A stretch of 64,000 bases of DNA, taken from contig OZ024892.1 of the NCBI GenBank assembly GCA_964017195.1, positions 7,210,366-7,274,365 on the forward strand, written 5' to 3'. Under the pieces are notes generated by a model. It was not told the origin of the DNA and did not search any database. It saw nothing but the letters and a program-made list of their open reading frames with translations. Shown here one piece after another: positions 55,756-64,000 of this stretch (position 1 is its first letter; each line of letters opens with the position of its first letter). A program made the translations under genes and the position numbers. Source of the DNA: Siderastrea radians. Taxonomy: Eukaryota; Cnidaria; Anthozoa; Scleractinia; Rhizangiidae.

Positions 55756-56439
55756 TACGTTGTTTAGAATTGTCAAGAGATTCAGTAAAGTGTTTTTATT
55801 TTGTAGTTGGCGAATTTTCCACTGTGTTCGCGACACTTTAATAGAAACAACTGTGTTTTGACCCGCCAGTTTAAAATTCACAAAATTTTGATGGAAATTT
55901 TCATGCTAGCCTCAGGGGTATTCGATGCTTCGGAGTATGCGATTTTATTCCATGTACAAACTCGGAAAATTCTTCAACTGCAAAACCAAAATACTTTTCT
56001 GAATGGCTTGGCAGTTCCAAACAAATATCGAATGCTTCCAGAATGTTTGAATATGCGTTTCTGTCGAAATTCTTTGAATGTTTTGGACTGCTGGGCATTA
56101 AGTCTTAAAAGATCCGTGTCAGGCTGCCGGCATTTAGACACTGCCTTTCCGAAAAATCCAAAATTAAAAAAAAAAAGAGATTAAATTTGAACGATTTTCT
56201 CCTCTTGTCCGCACAAACAAAATGATGAGTTCACATTCCCCTCCCTTTCACCTATGTATGTTACCCTCGTGTACGAGCAAGAGACTGTCTACTGACTGTA
56301 GTCCTCGGTATTCATCACTAGTAATACTTAAAATGTTTACGTAAGGCGACTGAAAGCCAAATTGAACGTAGCTCGAGTAGAACAGGAGTGATGTGGGAAT
56401 ATTTTGCAACGTCTATAACTAACCTAGCTACTGCGTTCT
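55756..56439. other. Gap without a recognisable gene
   Basis: A 125-codon plus-strand frame (55807-56184) lies here but shows no recognisable motif, and a minus-strand frame overlaps it. I see no support for a gene. Confidence 0.35.
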
Positions 56440-56910
56440 GTACACGTTGCGGTTTGAATATTGGTTCTTCCGGGAAGACCATATAACAGACTGTTGCATT
56501 CCTCTAGCCTGCTCACTTTTAAAGCAATTCATGGTCTAGCACTTTCGTACATTAAGAATCTAAAGTAGATCGAATAGTAGAATTTCACTGAAGCCCCCTA
56601 TAAAGGAAAGATCTTAGGTACTCTGGGGCGGGCTTGTTCCGGGCAGCTGCACAATATTTGTGGAATAGTCTGCCATTAAGTATACGCAAAATCACGTCTA
56701 TTGGCATGTTTAAGAAATGTCTTAAGACATATCTTTTTAAAAAAGCTTTTTTATTGGGATTTTTAAGGAGACGTATCTATTTATTTTCATTTTTTATCAT
56801 TATTATTAGACATACCATTTTATATATTTGAATCTTAGTTATTTACAATAATAGAATTATGTAAAGCGCTATTCATCACAGTATTGTAAATAAGGCCATA
56901 TAAGATATAA

Positions 56911-56943
<33 letters not shown>

Positions 56944-56945
56944 GT
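56440..56945 (+). mobile_element. LINE 3' end (CR1/L2-like) with (ATT)n tail
   Basis: Translated pieces LTFKAIHGLALSYIKNLK (about 56514-56568, ending in a stop) and AAAQYLWNSLPLSIRKITSI then FKKCLKTYLF (56645-56755) match the end of non-LTR reverse transcriptases of CR1/L2 type. In-frame stops show decay. The 3' end has TGTAAAGCGCTATTCATCAC, AATAAGGCCATATAAG and an (ATT)n tail at 56910-56945. It is a 5'-truncated insertion. Confidence 0.8.
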
Positions 56946-57542
56946 TATTATTATTCATCGACAACGCGAGCTCGTAACGTAAAAATAGGTTACGGTTCAT
57001 AAATATGTATGTATGCACGAACATAAGTTATAAGTCTAAAAAGGTATATTTATTAATATATTTTATGTTCACAGCGGAAATTTACATTTTAGACTTAGCT
57101 TGACCCCCATGTTATGGTCTGGTACGAATGTCGGCGTTTTTCTCTACATTTATATATCTATCTTGTTGTTATAAATGGCGTTCCATAACAGAGAATACAA
57201 GTCATTTATAAACATTTCAACTATCTTTTCCATTGACCAAACTTGCGCTTTGATTTTGAAAAATGTGATGGTTTTCTGTTTACGTTATTGTATACTGAAG
57301 ATTTTGGGTCTCAAGAAGAAATGTCTCTTCGCTAAAATACACCCTCCCCCTCAAAAAAAAAAAAACAAATACCGCATAAACAAATGTACAAGTCTTGTTT
57401 TGAACCAATTATAAACAACTGAACGCTGCCTTGTCAAGACAACGTCCAGTTGTTTTTAATTAATTCAAAATCTAAAAATATTGTGAACGCTAAATTACTT
57501 AGTAGTCAATCAGCAACATTTCAGAACTAAATTGTTATTCAA

Positions 57543-58340
57543 CTACTCTGCAGCCTTTGCCGGTTTAACAGCAACCAGCACCGAATAAAAATCGTTTTCT
57601 GCAGGACACAACTTGATTTCACCAGCTTTTCCGCTTGAATAGCGAGCACAAAAACTTGCTAGTCTGTCCTCCGTGACGAGCTTTGGATCGAAGACGCCGT
57701 GTGTTGTTACCCAGAAACAATTGCACAGGCTTTCACCATTTTCAAACACGTGTGCACTATCTCCTAATTTAACATCGTAACTTTTTAGAATGTCAAACCC
57801 AGCAGTCGTACATATCTCTTCAATAACTGGCCTGGTTTTGCAATACAACCTGTTTAGTAACTTTTCCAAATTTTCTGGGTTTAGTTCGCGATAAACGCGA
57901 TCATGAAAAGTGGGCAAGCGGTCGTTATACCACAGGACAATTTTCCCAGCTTTTTTCAGGCTGCTGAACATGTTCTCAAATGCTTCTTTTTTATCCGGAA
58001 CCCAGTGAAGCACAGCGCTGGAATAAATGATATCGTAAGTCTCAGAACCCACTCCGGGAAAATTTGAAGTGCTTCCTTCCACAAACGAGAGATTTTTTAC
58101 TTCCTTGTGAGATTCCTGGGCCACTTTTATTCGATCGACGTCGGGATCAACTCCTATCACGCTGCCGTTTTGTCCAACAAGCTCAGCAAGATAGGTAGAC
58201 AGCTCGCCAGTACGGCAGCCTAAATCCAAGATGGCGGCTCCAGGAAGAGGGTTAACGTAGTCTTGTATTAACTGTCTGCCAAATTGTCTTTGGGGACTTG
58301 AATTTTGCTGATAACCTTCTGCTGTGTTGCCCTTCAACAT
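57543..58340 (-). CDS. Class I SAM-dependent methyltransferase
   Basis: A single-exon 265-residue protein. Motif I is ILDLGCRTGE (37-46), followed by VIGVDPD (61-67) with the acidic residue that binds the SAM ribose, FVEGS (86-90), and DIIYSSAVLHWVPDKKEAF (103-121). The HWVPD segment is typical of the trans-aconitate / juvenile-hormone-acid methyltransferase-like group, small-molecule carboxyl or O-methyltransferases. The C-terminal half (HDRVYRELNPENLEKLL, DSAHVFENGESLCNCFWV) is unrecognised and probably sets the substrate. No signal peptide, so it should be cytosolic. Lack of introns fits either retroposition or past acquisition from bacteria. Substrate unknown. Confidence 0.88.
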   Translation of the reverse strand: MLKGNTAEGYQQNSSPQRQFGRQLIQDYVNPLPGAAILDLGCRTGELSTYLAELVGQNGSVIGVDPDVDRIKVAQESHKEVKNLSFVEGSTSNFPGVGSETYDIIYSSAVLHWVPDKKEAFENMFSSLKKAGKIVLWYNDRLPTFHDRVYRELNPENLEKLLNRLYCKTRPVIEEICTTAGFDILKSYDVKLGDSAHVFENGESLCNCFWVTTHGVFDPKLVTEDRLASFCARYSSGKAGEIKLCPAENDFYSVLVAVKPAKAAE

Positions 58341-59090
58341 TGTTGTTAATGAAGCGGCAAATAATTATGGAGTTCACTAATTATGGGACTATTCCACTGC
58401 CTTCTGCTTGTGAGAACAACAACGAAGGCCGTCACGGATATTTTGCCACGTGTTCCACGTTGTCCTCTCAGGGGGAGGCTAAATGTCATGGGTCGTAATT
58501 TCCCCCAAGGTAGGGGGGGATTTCTGTGAGCTTTTGTTTTGGGGGGGTGCCCCCGGGATTCTGAAACCCCTACCATATCAGCACTCGCGGCTATGTTCAT
58601 ATGCGGTTTCAGACCCTATTCCAGACTAGACACCAAAAATCGCTCTCCTATTCCAGACTCGTCGAATGTTAATTCATATTAAGACTAATTTTTCCTACCA
58701 CTGGTTCGCTTTGCCACGAAGGAATAACGCTCGAAACGTAAGCTTTTGTACGGTGGCCAATTCGCCTTATCAACCTCCGGTTGATAAATCCAACTTTTTG
58801 TGTTCACTTTCCACAATACAGCTTTTTTTGGGAACTGTGCCCTTTGTACCGTTCTTCACACCATGAATTGATCAGAGTTGTAACATGATCAAGTCCTCGA
58901 TCAATGATACCCTCCTCTACAAAAAAACTCCCTGATTTCCGTATCCTATCCCATACTTAACTGATGGAAACCAAACCCTTCACAGCGGTACATACCCATC
59001 TAGCTTATCAATGGGAATACTCCCACGGCCGGGTAATTCCTTGACCATGCAATTCAAGAACGGCGTGATCTAGCCTAGAGCTGCGTCTTA
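58341..59090. other. Upstream region of the methyltransferase gene
   Basis: It should contain the promoter of the minus-strand methyltransferase. CTAATTATGG-like words repeat near 58365-58386. No other gene is recognised. Confidence 0.35.
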
Positions 59091-59300
59091 GGGACGCAGT
59101 GTGGCTGAGCCGTTAGGGTGCCGGACCTCAAATCCAGAGGTCCCAGGTTCAAGTCCCGCTCTGACCAATAGCTGGAGTTGTTCCACGATCAGTTGACCTG
59201 AGTTCAACCCCTGTAGTTCTGTAGCCACTCCCTCATTTCCTTGGTGGCGCCGATCGGCAGATAGCTAACCAGTCTGCCTCCTGCCAGGAGGGATTTTAAA
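59091..59300 (+). repeat. tRNA-Leu-like SINE
   Basis: A box (GTGGCTGAGCCGTTAGG), a CTCAAAT anticodon-loop-like stretch and B box (CAGGTTCAAGTCCCG) resemble tRNA-Leu(CAA). The acceptor ends do not pair and the long variable arm of Leu tRNAs is absent. A body with GGCGCCGATCGGCAGATAGC and CCTGCCAGGAGGGATTTTAA follows, as expected of a SINE. Confidence 0.65.
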
Positions 59301-59329
59301 CCTGTTGAATTTGTGGATCTTGTGTACAG

Positions 59330-59480
59330 TATATCGGCCGACATGTCGGTCTACACTCGACTGATATATCGATCGACACTCGGCCGACATGTTGGTTGAT
59401 ACGATACTCGACCGCTAAGCCATCGACGCTCGGCCGACACTCGGCCGATACTCTACCGACACTTGGTCGGCTCTCAGCGC
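59330..59480. repeat. CGGCCGACACT minisatellite
   Basis: Imperfect units of about 12 or 24 bp containing ACTCGGCCGACA, with variants such as TATCGGCCGACATG and ACTCTACCGACA. It ends at a poly(T) run near 59487. Confidence 0.65.
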
Positions 59481-59755
59481 TCTCTTTTTTTTTTTTTTAC
59501 TCAAATTGCTCTCGTTTGCGTTGCCCACTACACTTAGTCCCAGCACTTTCCAGCTTTCGGTGGCTTTTGTCCTTTACCGTTCATGTCGGCCCCATTCATC
59601 ATGACTTTTCTTTCAGCTTATTTGTCTCAGATTATTTTAGTGAAGTCCATGTAAACTAACCTGATACCCAATTGCACATCCTCTGTAGATACAACATTAA
59701 CATGTTTTTCAGTTATATTTTACATTTTTGCAATCCACGTTTTCACCTCGTGACA

Positions 59756-60250
59756 CAAAACTGCGAAAAGCTTAAGCATAAGACAAGCATAGACGGGATA
59801 AGCAAGTGAGAACACCGGCGACATAAGCATAAGGACATACACACCATTCTCGTCCCCAGAGCCACCTTCCCCTCCTAGCCAACTGCTCCTCGTGCCCAGG
59901 CACTGGCGGCTAAGAGGGCCAGGTGGCTCTGGGGACGAGAATGCATGCATACACACACGCAAAATACCATACTTGACGCAATTCTTGAAACCAGCTCTGC
60001 TCGATCTTAAACAAAATGGTGGACGAAAATGACATCTTTCTGGTTGACTGCCTTGCCGGCTTGTGCTTATGTCGCCTCCAGTTTTCATTGCCAAAACTGT
60101 GACATAAGCATAAGCATACGCATAAGCACAAGTTCGTTCTTCTTGTGTCGGTTTGTGGTTATCCTTGTGCTAATGTCGCCGGTGTTCTCACTTGCTTCTG
60201 CTTCTGCCTCTGCTTATGCTTTTTGTCCAAGTGAAAACCAGCCTTTAGTG
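59756..60250. mobile_element. Second Harbinger-like element, left end lost
   Basis: The inner arms GCAAGTGAGAACACCGGCGA (left) and its complement (about 60176-60195) are inverted. The right end GTCCAAGTGAAAACCAGCCTT resembles the right end of the element at 1-677, and CATAAGCATAAGC hexamer words occur on both sides. A nested palindrome at about 59849-59942 is bounded by CATTCTCGTCCCCAGAGCC and its complement. Codons Met-Val-Asp-Glu at 60016 echo the transposase start at 161. Confidence 0.6.
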
Positions 60251-60374
60251 AAGAGTCAATCAAAGCGCGCACTTGTTCTCATCCACAGTGGGGGCTGTCA
60301 TTACAATAAAAAAAAAATTAGATAAAATTTAATTCTTATAGTCTCTTGGCTTGTAACGCGAAAGAGCCAAGTAA

Positions 60375-61855
60375 TTTGTGATTGACTATCGAAGATCATT
60401 GTCAGTTTGATTTTGGCTAGCCTTTTCTTGACTTTGTAAATGTTTTAAATATAGACCTGCACTACTGCGTACTGTTTCTTTGCCAGCCAGATAAACTTGG
60501 CCGCTAACGCAGGCATTACAGAAAGTGGCTTTTTCCTGTAGAAATGAGGGATTTCACTTTTGATCACTTTGAAAAATTTGTGCGCGTGATAACTGTTTGT
60601 TCTTCAGCATCATTTGTCCTTCTTTATGGCTTGCTGCCTTGCCAGCAGCGTGCACTTTTCACCTAACCACTGCCACTTTTGATCTCTTCAATAATCCTCC
60701 GCACATCTTTCCAGTTGACGTTTACCAAGCCTTTGATCAAACAACCGCTGAAGTCCTGAATTTCAGCCCTACACACGACGCAGCGATGCTGCGATTGCTG
60801 CAAATAAGCGAGCTTAAGAGATTGCCAAGCACACCATCCACATACTACGACGTGTCCACACGGGAAAGTTTGTATACACGCTTCAGCGTCCAGGCACACA
60901 ACACACTGTTTATCTTTGGTGTAACTTTCGACGACTTGCCCGTCCTGAGTTCTAACTCTATCGAGCTCTAAAAAGCGATCAATGATGAAGGGAATTTTCT
61001 CGGTGTCAACAGAGCGTAGCTCTTGAAGGAGTCTTCGCCGCTCAGTCGTTTCGCGAGTTCTTAGAGATTGTTGGAATCCGCACCAAAACAAACCGAGGGT
61101 GAAAAAGCACAGAACGTACACAATTACTATAGATACGCTGGAATATCCACAAAATTTGAACAATAGAAGACTGGAAGTGTGGTTGAAAAACAGAAGGCCG
61201 GAAAACACGGAAAAAACTTTTAAGAACTGGCAAAATCTGACAAGACTTTGTAGTTGCATGTTTGTTGTTTCGGTCGGTTCGGTTTCTTCACACTGTGGGT
61301 CATAGCACTTCCTCTGTTTCTATACCATTTTTTTCTAGCGTTTTCACGGCTAGTTTTTACAGCTTTTAGTCAGAAGTTGATAATGACATCAAGATTTAAG
61401 TTCGAAGTTCTTTAAAAGATTGGCCGATCCTGTGACTTTTGCTCCGTTAATATTAATAGCGATGCTTCACCATGCATTAAACACGAGGTTGTTTTTACCA
61501 GTCAGAACTGACCGAGAGGACATTGTTACCACCCGTCGTGGTAACATGTCTTTCCGGTTGTTTTAAAGTCTTTAAAGAGCAGAACTACTTGCTATCAAAA
61601 ATGACGACAGAAGAAATTAAGCTCAGTTCGGACGTTGTTATTGAAAAGGGGGGGAGGGGGACACCTGTCATTCGCTTCCCGCCACCTTGAAATCCCAGTA
61701 GAGTCCCGTTTCCCGCAACCTTAAAAGACCCGCTTCTCACAACCTCAGAATACTCGCTTCCTGTCAGCGTGGGAATCCCGCTTCTGCTACCACGGGAATC
61801 GTGCTTCCCGCTACCATGAGAATCCCGCTTCCCACTACCATGACAATTTTGCTTT
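60375..61855. repeat. Duplicated segment, right copy (intact RING gene)
   Basis: Ordered blocks match 54170-55755. This copy keeps the whole RING ORF, lacks the Harbinger MITE, and has the single TTA of the unfilled site at 61477-61479. Direct (non-inverted) orientation, about 6.2 kb apart. Confidence 0.75.
60663..61259 (-). CDS. Membrane-anchored RING-type E3 ubiquitin ligase
   Basis: A single-exon 198-residue protein. The N-terminal third is hydrophobic: one segment near 8-25 and a longer one near 29-62 (including SSVSIVIVYVLCFFTLGLFW), so it is probably anchored by one or two helices. A charged helical linker follows (RETTERRRLLQELRS). The C3HC4 RING uses C119, C122, C134, H136, C140, C143, C160 and C163: CVVC, FPCGH, CGWC, CVVC. 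Spacing fits a RING that recruits an E2 for ubiquitin transfer; Trp142 lies in the usual E2-contact area. The last 30 residues (DVRRIIEEIKSG) are charged. A truncated duplicate is at 54480-54564. No named orthologue is recognised; C3HC4 assignment is firm. Confidence 0.85.
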   Translation of the reverse strand: MQLQSLVRFCQFLKVFSVFSGLLFFNHTSSLLLFKFCGYSSVSIVIVYVLCFFTLGLFWCGFQQSLRTRETTERRRLLQELRSVDTEKIPFIIDRFLELDRVRTQDGQVVESYTKDKQCVVCLDAEACIQTFPCGHVVVCGWCAWQSLKLAYLQQSQHRCVVCRAEIQDFSGCLIKGLVNVNWKDVRRIIEEIKSGSG

Positions 61856-61915
61856 GACCTGCCACCATAAATGGGAATCTCACTTTATGCCACCTTAGGA
61901 ATCCCGGTACAAGAT
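61680..61915. repeat. GGGAATCCCGCTTCCC minisatellite
   Basis: Imperfect units of about 25 bp built on GCTACCATGGGAATCCCGCTTCC-like sequence, with variants at most positions. A shortened version is in the duplicate near 55700-55752. Confidence 0.65.
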
Positions 61916-62582
61916 ACTTGAATACACAGGACCATACATCGCAACTGAATTAACCATACTGCTAATTTTTATCGTGAAATTTCGGTTGGTGTAGAGATAG
62001 ACTTGTCAAATGTCACTTTTTAACGTCAACAAGCCCGCCTGATACTACAGCAAAAAGGCTAAATTCAACCAATATTCCAGCTAGTGAAATAACGGTTCTT
62101 ATTCTAAAGAAACACGAGCTAACGGCGCATAAAACATCAGTATACACTACGAAAAGGTTCAAAGAGTCTCTGAAAAAGACATGAACGTTCAGTTTTTCGG
62201 AAAAGACAGTCTGGCGAATAAGTTTTCACCCTTTCTATAGAATAGGCTTTGCTTGCTTTACGATAAGATGCATGTATCCCATGTCAGTGTGTTGCTATTT
62301 CAGAGGAAATTTAGCGTCGACTGTCTTTGTTGGAGTAGCCTGGTAAATTACAACAAGGAACCCAAAAGTGTGACCACTTTTAATTAATTCGCGTTCTTTC
62401 GTGCAGATTATTCAATCAGAAGCCGAGGATAGCTTCAAGAAAATTAACTCAAACCGCAAAGCGATCTTACGGGGAAGACGAAGTTGGTTTTTTCATGGAT
62501 ACCTATTTTGAGGCTTTTGGAGTTTTTCTTCTCTTTTTTTTTGTAACGTGTGTGGGGACTTGGAAATCCTACTTTCCACGGT
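61856..62582. other. Gap without a recognisable gene
   Basis: Beyond the minisatellite tail, no gene, splice pattern or paired repeat end was identified. Confidence 0.35.
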
Positions 62583-62705
62583 AACCGGTCGTTTCGCTAA
62601 CGAGTCGTTTCGCTAACGTCCAGTTCGCTAACGTCTAAAGTCTTTTCGCTAACGTATTAGGTCAGTTCGCTAACGTCTTATAGGTCGTTTCGCTAACGTG
62701 TTGTT
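62583..62705. repeat. TTCGCTAACGT tandem array
   Basis: Seven or so copies of GTCGTTTCGCTAACGT or close variants at spacings of about 16-24 bp (some have AGTTCGCTAACGTC). The constant core TTCGCTAACG with variable spacers is unusual for slippage. Confidence 0.7.
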
Positions 62706-62719
62706 CGGAAATACTTTCT

Positions 62720-62847
62720 ACAAACCTTGTAAGAAACAGTTGACTAAAAGTTATTTTACGTACTTCATGTTTTTATGTTTTCCTACAAACCTTGTAAGAA
62801 ACAGTTGAATAAAAGTTATTTTACGTACTTCATGTGTGCAATGTACT
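62720..62847. repeat. 64-bp direct duplication
   Basis: CTACAAACCTTGTAAGAAAC at 62720 and 62784 begin two tandem copies of a unit ending TTTTACGTACTTCATGT. They differ by few substitutions, so the duplication is recent. Confidence 0.8.
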
Positions 62848-63333
62848 TTGGACTTATCCTTCAGTACACATGTATACGTCCGAGTGATGTGACATGTTTT
62901 TTGGAACTCGCTCCAGACTACGCGTGCGCGCAAGGCTTTGCTAAATTATTACGCGAAATTGGAAGAGGTTGGTAAAAACTTTTATTCTATAAACCCTCTT
63001 TGACAAGGTTCGCTCGTGTCGCAATTTATTAATTTCTCCAAGACGCTAAAAGTCAATTAAATGCGCTTTAAAAATTACACTTGTGACTCAGCGTCGCTCG
63101 CGCGGCTTTTAGTTAAAGAGGTGAGACTTTTTGCATTAATTATATAATTCGAAAGCACATTGTTTAATAATGTCAATGATGGGTATCAAGTCCTTCAATT
63201 AACAAAGGATAGTAAACAACATTAGCATTCACTAGTCAAATGGCTGCGATTTCGATCCATCAAGTCATTCAAAAACTTCTTCTCCAGTACCTCGCGTGTA
63301 GTTTGATCCAGACTTCACGCAACTTTTTATTAA

Positions 63334-63976
63334 GGTGATTCCATTCAATTGCATTGCGCATCCTTTCTGCGCATCATTTTTTGCGTGATTAGCGCGCGCA
63401 TGAGCGCGCGCAGGTTCGGAACTTGATAGGTTTTCTATGAAAGCTGAGCTGTTCAGAGAAATAAACGGTCGTTTTCTCCTAAACGAACTCGGTGACCCCA
63501 CTTTTTTATTTCATTTATTTAAGGAAAATACCACTCTACATGATATATCCAAACTTGAAGAATTTTTCATTATTCAATTTTAAAATATTCCGATAGATTC
63601 ACTATTACAATATGATTTTAGGCGTTTCACTGGAAGCGTACAGATCCTTGATTTGCCTGTTATTTCATTACTTTCATTTTTACGGCAACTTTAAGGCGTT
63701 TTACTGTAATGTTGTATTGATATCACAAGAATAGTGCTTATATTTCATTGGTAGTAATAACTTTGTTAAAGTAGTAGGTGTCTCTGGTACAAGGAGAGGT
63801 TTTTTAATATTGCTGTCCAAAGCTACAAAGTACCTAGATAGTAGAGCCCCGTAGCGTGAAATCGGACACGGTGACCCCCTCTTTTTATTGAATTTTTTTA
63901 ATGTACTAGGTTTAATTAATAACTGTGGAAAGTTTCAACGAATTCTCATTACAACTTCTTTTTCGATGGAATCACC
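63334..63976. mobile_element. TTAA-flanked non-autonomous element
   Basis: GGTGATTCCATTCA at the left and TCGATGGAATCACC at the right are short inverted ends, each directly bordered by TTAA. TTAA target sites are diagnostic of piggyBac-type transposition. Internally, CGGTGACCCC followed by CTTTTTTATT occurs twice in the same orientation (about 63490 and 63868). No transposase frame. The sequence between 62850 and 63333 shows no gene. Confidence 0.6.
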
Positions 63977-64000
63977 TTAAGTTGTTTACAATTGCGCGCG

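Noticed and set aside
55807..56184. 125-codon plus-strand frame
   Set aside because: No domain, no signal and low-complexity lysine end; a minus-strand frame overlaps it.
59091..59166. Functional tRNA-Leu(CAA) gene
   Set aside because: A and B boxes are good, but the acceptor ends do not pair, the long variable arm is absent, and a SINE body follows.
62775..62975. 66-codon frame
   Set aside because: It begins inside the second copy of the 64-bp duplication and shows no motif; a minus-strand frame overlaps it.

Overview
This is a eukaryotic, animal nuclear window. Genes have GT-AG introns, AATAAA polyadenylation signals and Kozak-like starts, and they encode metazoan proteins: the C-terminal end of STIP1/HOP, HEXIM, heparan sulfate 6-O-sulfotransferase, FAM98 and PSMD8/Rpn12. 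AT-rich spacers, dense short inverted-repeat transposons (MITEs), expanded intronless seven-helix receptors and secreted lectin-like proteins best fit an anthozoan cnidarian such as a stony coral. That placement is inference; no rRNA or mitochondrial marker is present.

Layout. 1-5.1 kb: a PIF/Harbinger-derived element, a minisatellite, the last three STIP1 exons (+) and two repeats with shared modules. 5-13.5 kb: a head-to-head pair of paralogous intronless 7TM genes (6974-7783 minus, 9286-10131 plus) followed by MITEs. 14-22 kb: intronless HEXIM (+) and intronless HS6ST (+), separated by about 6 kb of noncoding sequence. 22.5-24.1 kb: three MITEs. 24.96-36.84 kb: FAM98 (13 exons, minus) and PSMD8 (9 exons, plus) diverge from a 211-bp spacer. 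38.2-48.3 kb: an 11-exon minus-strand gene for a secreted protein with propeller-like repeats, a beta-sandwich and a helical cysteine-containing tail; its introns hold a hAT relic, MITEs and a GATT array. 48.4-53.9 kb: a Harbinger MITE, a 3.8-kb foldback with a nested element, and a frameshifted GPCR relic. 54-62 kb: a duplicated segment whose right copy holds an intact membrane RING gene and whose left copy has lost most of it and gained a Harbinger MITE; between the copies lie a LINE tail, an intronless methyltransferase (minus), a SINE and another Harbinger-like element. 62-64 kb: tandem repeats and a TTAA-flanked element.

Functionally the genes are mostly unrelated: proteostasis (STIP1, PSMD8, RING ligase), RNA metabolism and transcription control (FAM98, HEXIM), glycan modification (HS6ST), and candidate surface or secreted proteins (7TM pair, propeller protein). 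Splice structures were derived by hand. Every internal junction of FAM98, PSMD8, the propeller gene and the visible STIP1 exons keeps the reading frame. The strongest candidates for something undescribed are the propeller/sandwich/helical protein at 38204-48282 and the orphan 7TM pair. The best-resolved mobile-DNA event is the Harbinger MITE insertion at 54778-55241, for which the unfilled site survives in the duplicate at 61477-61479.
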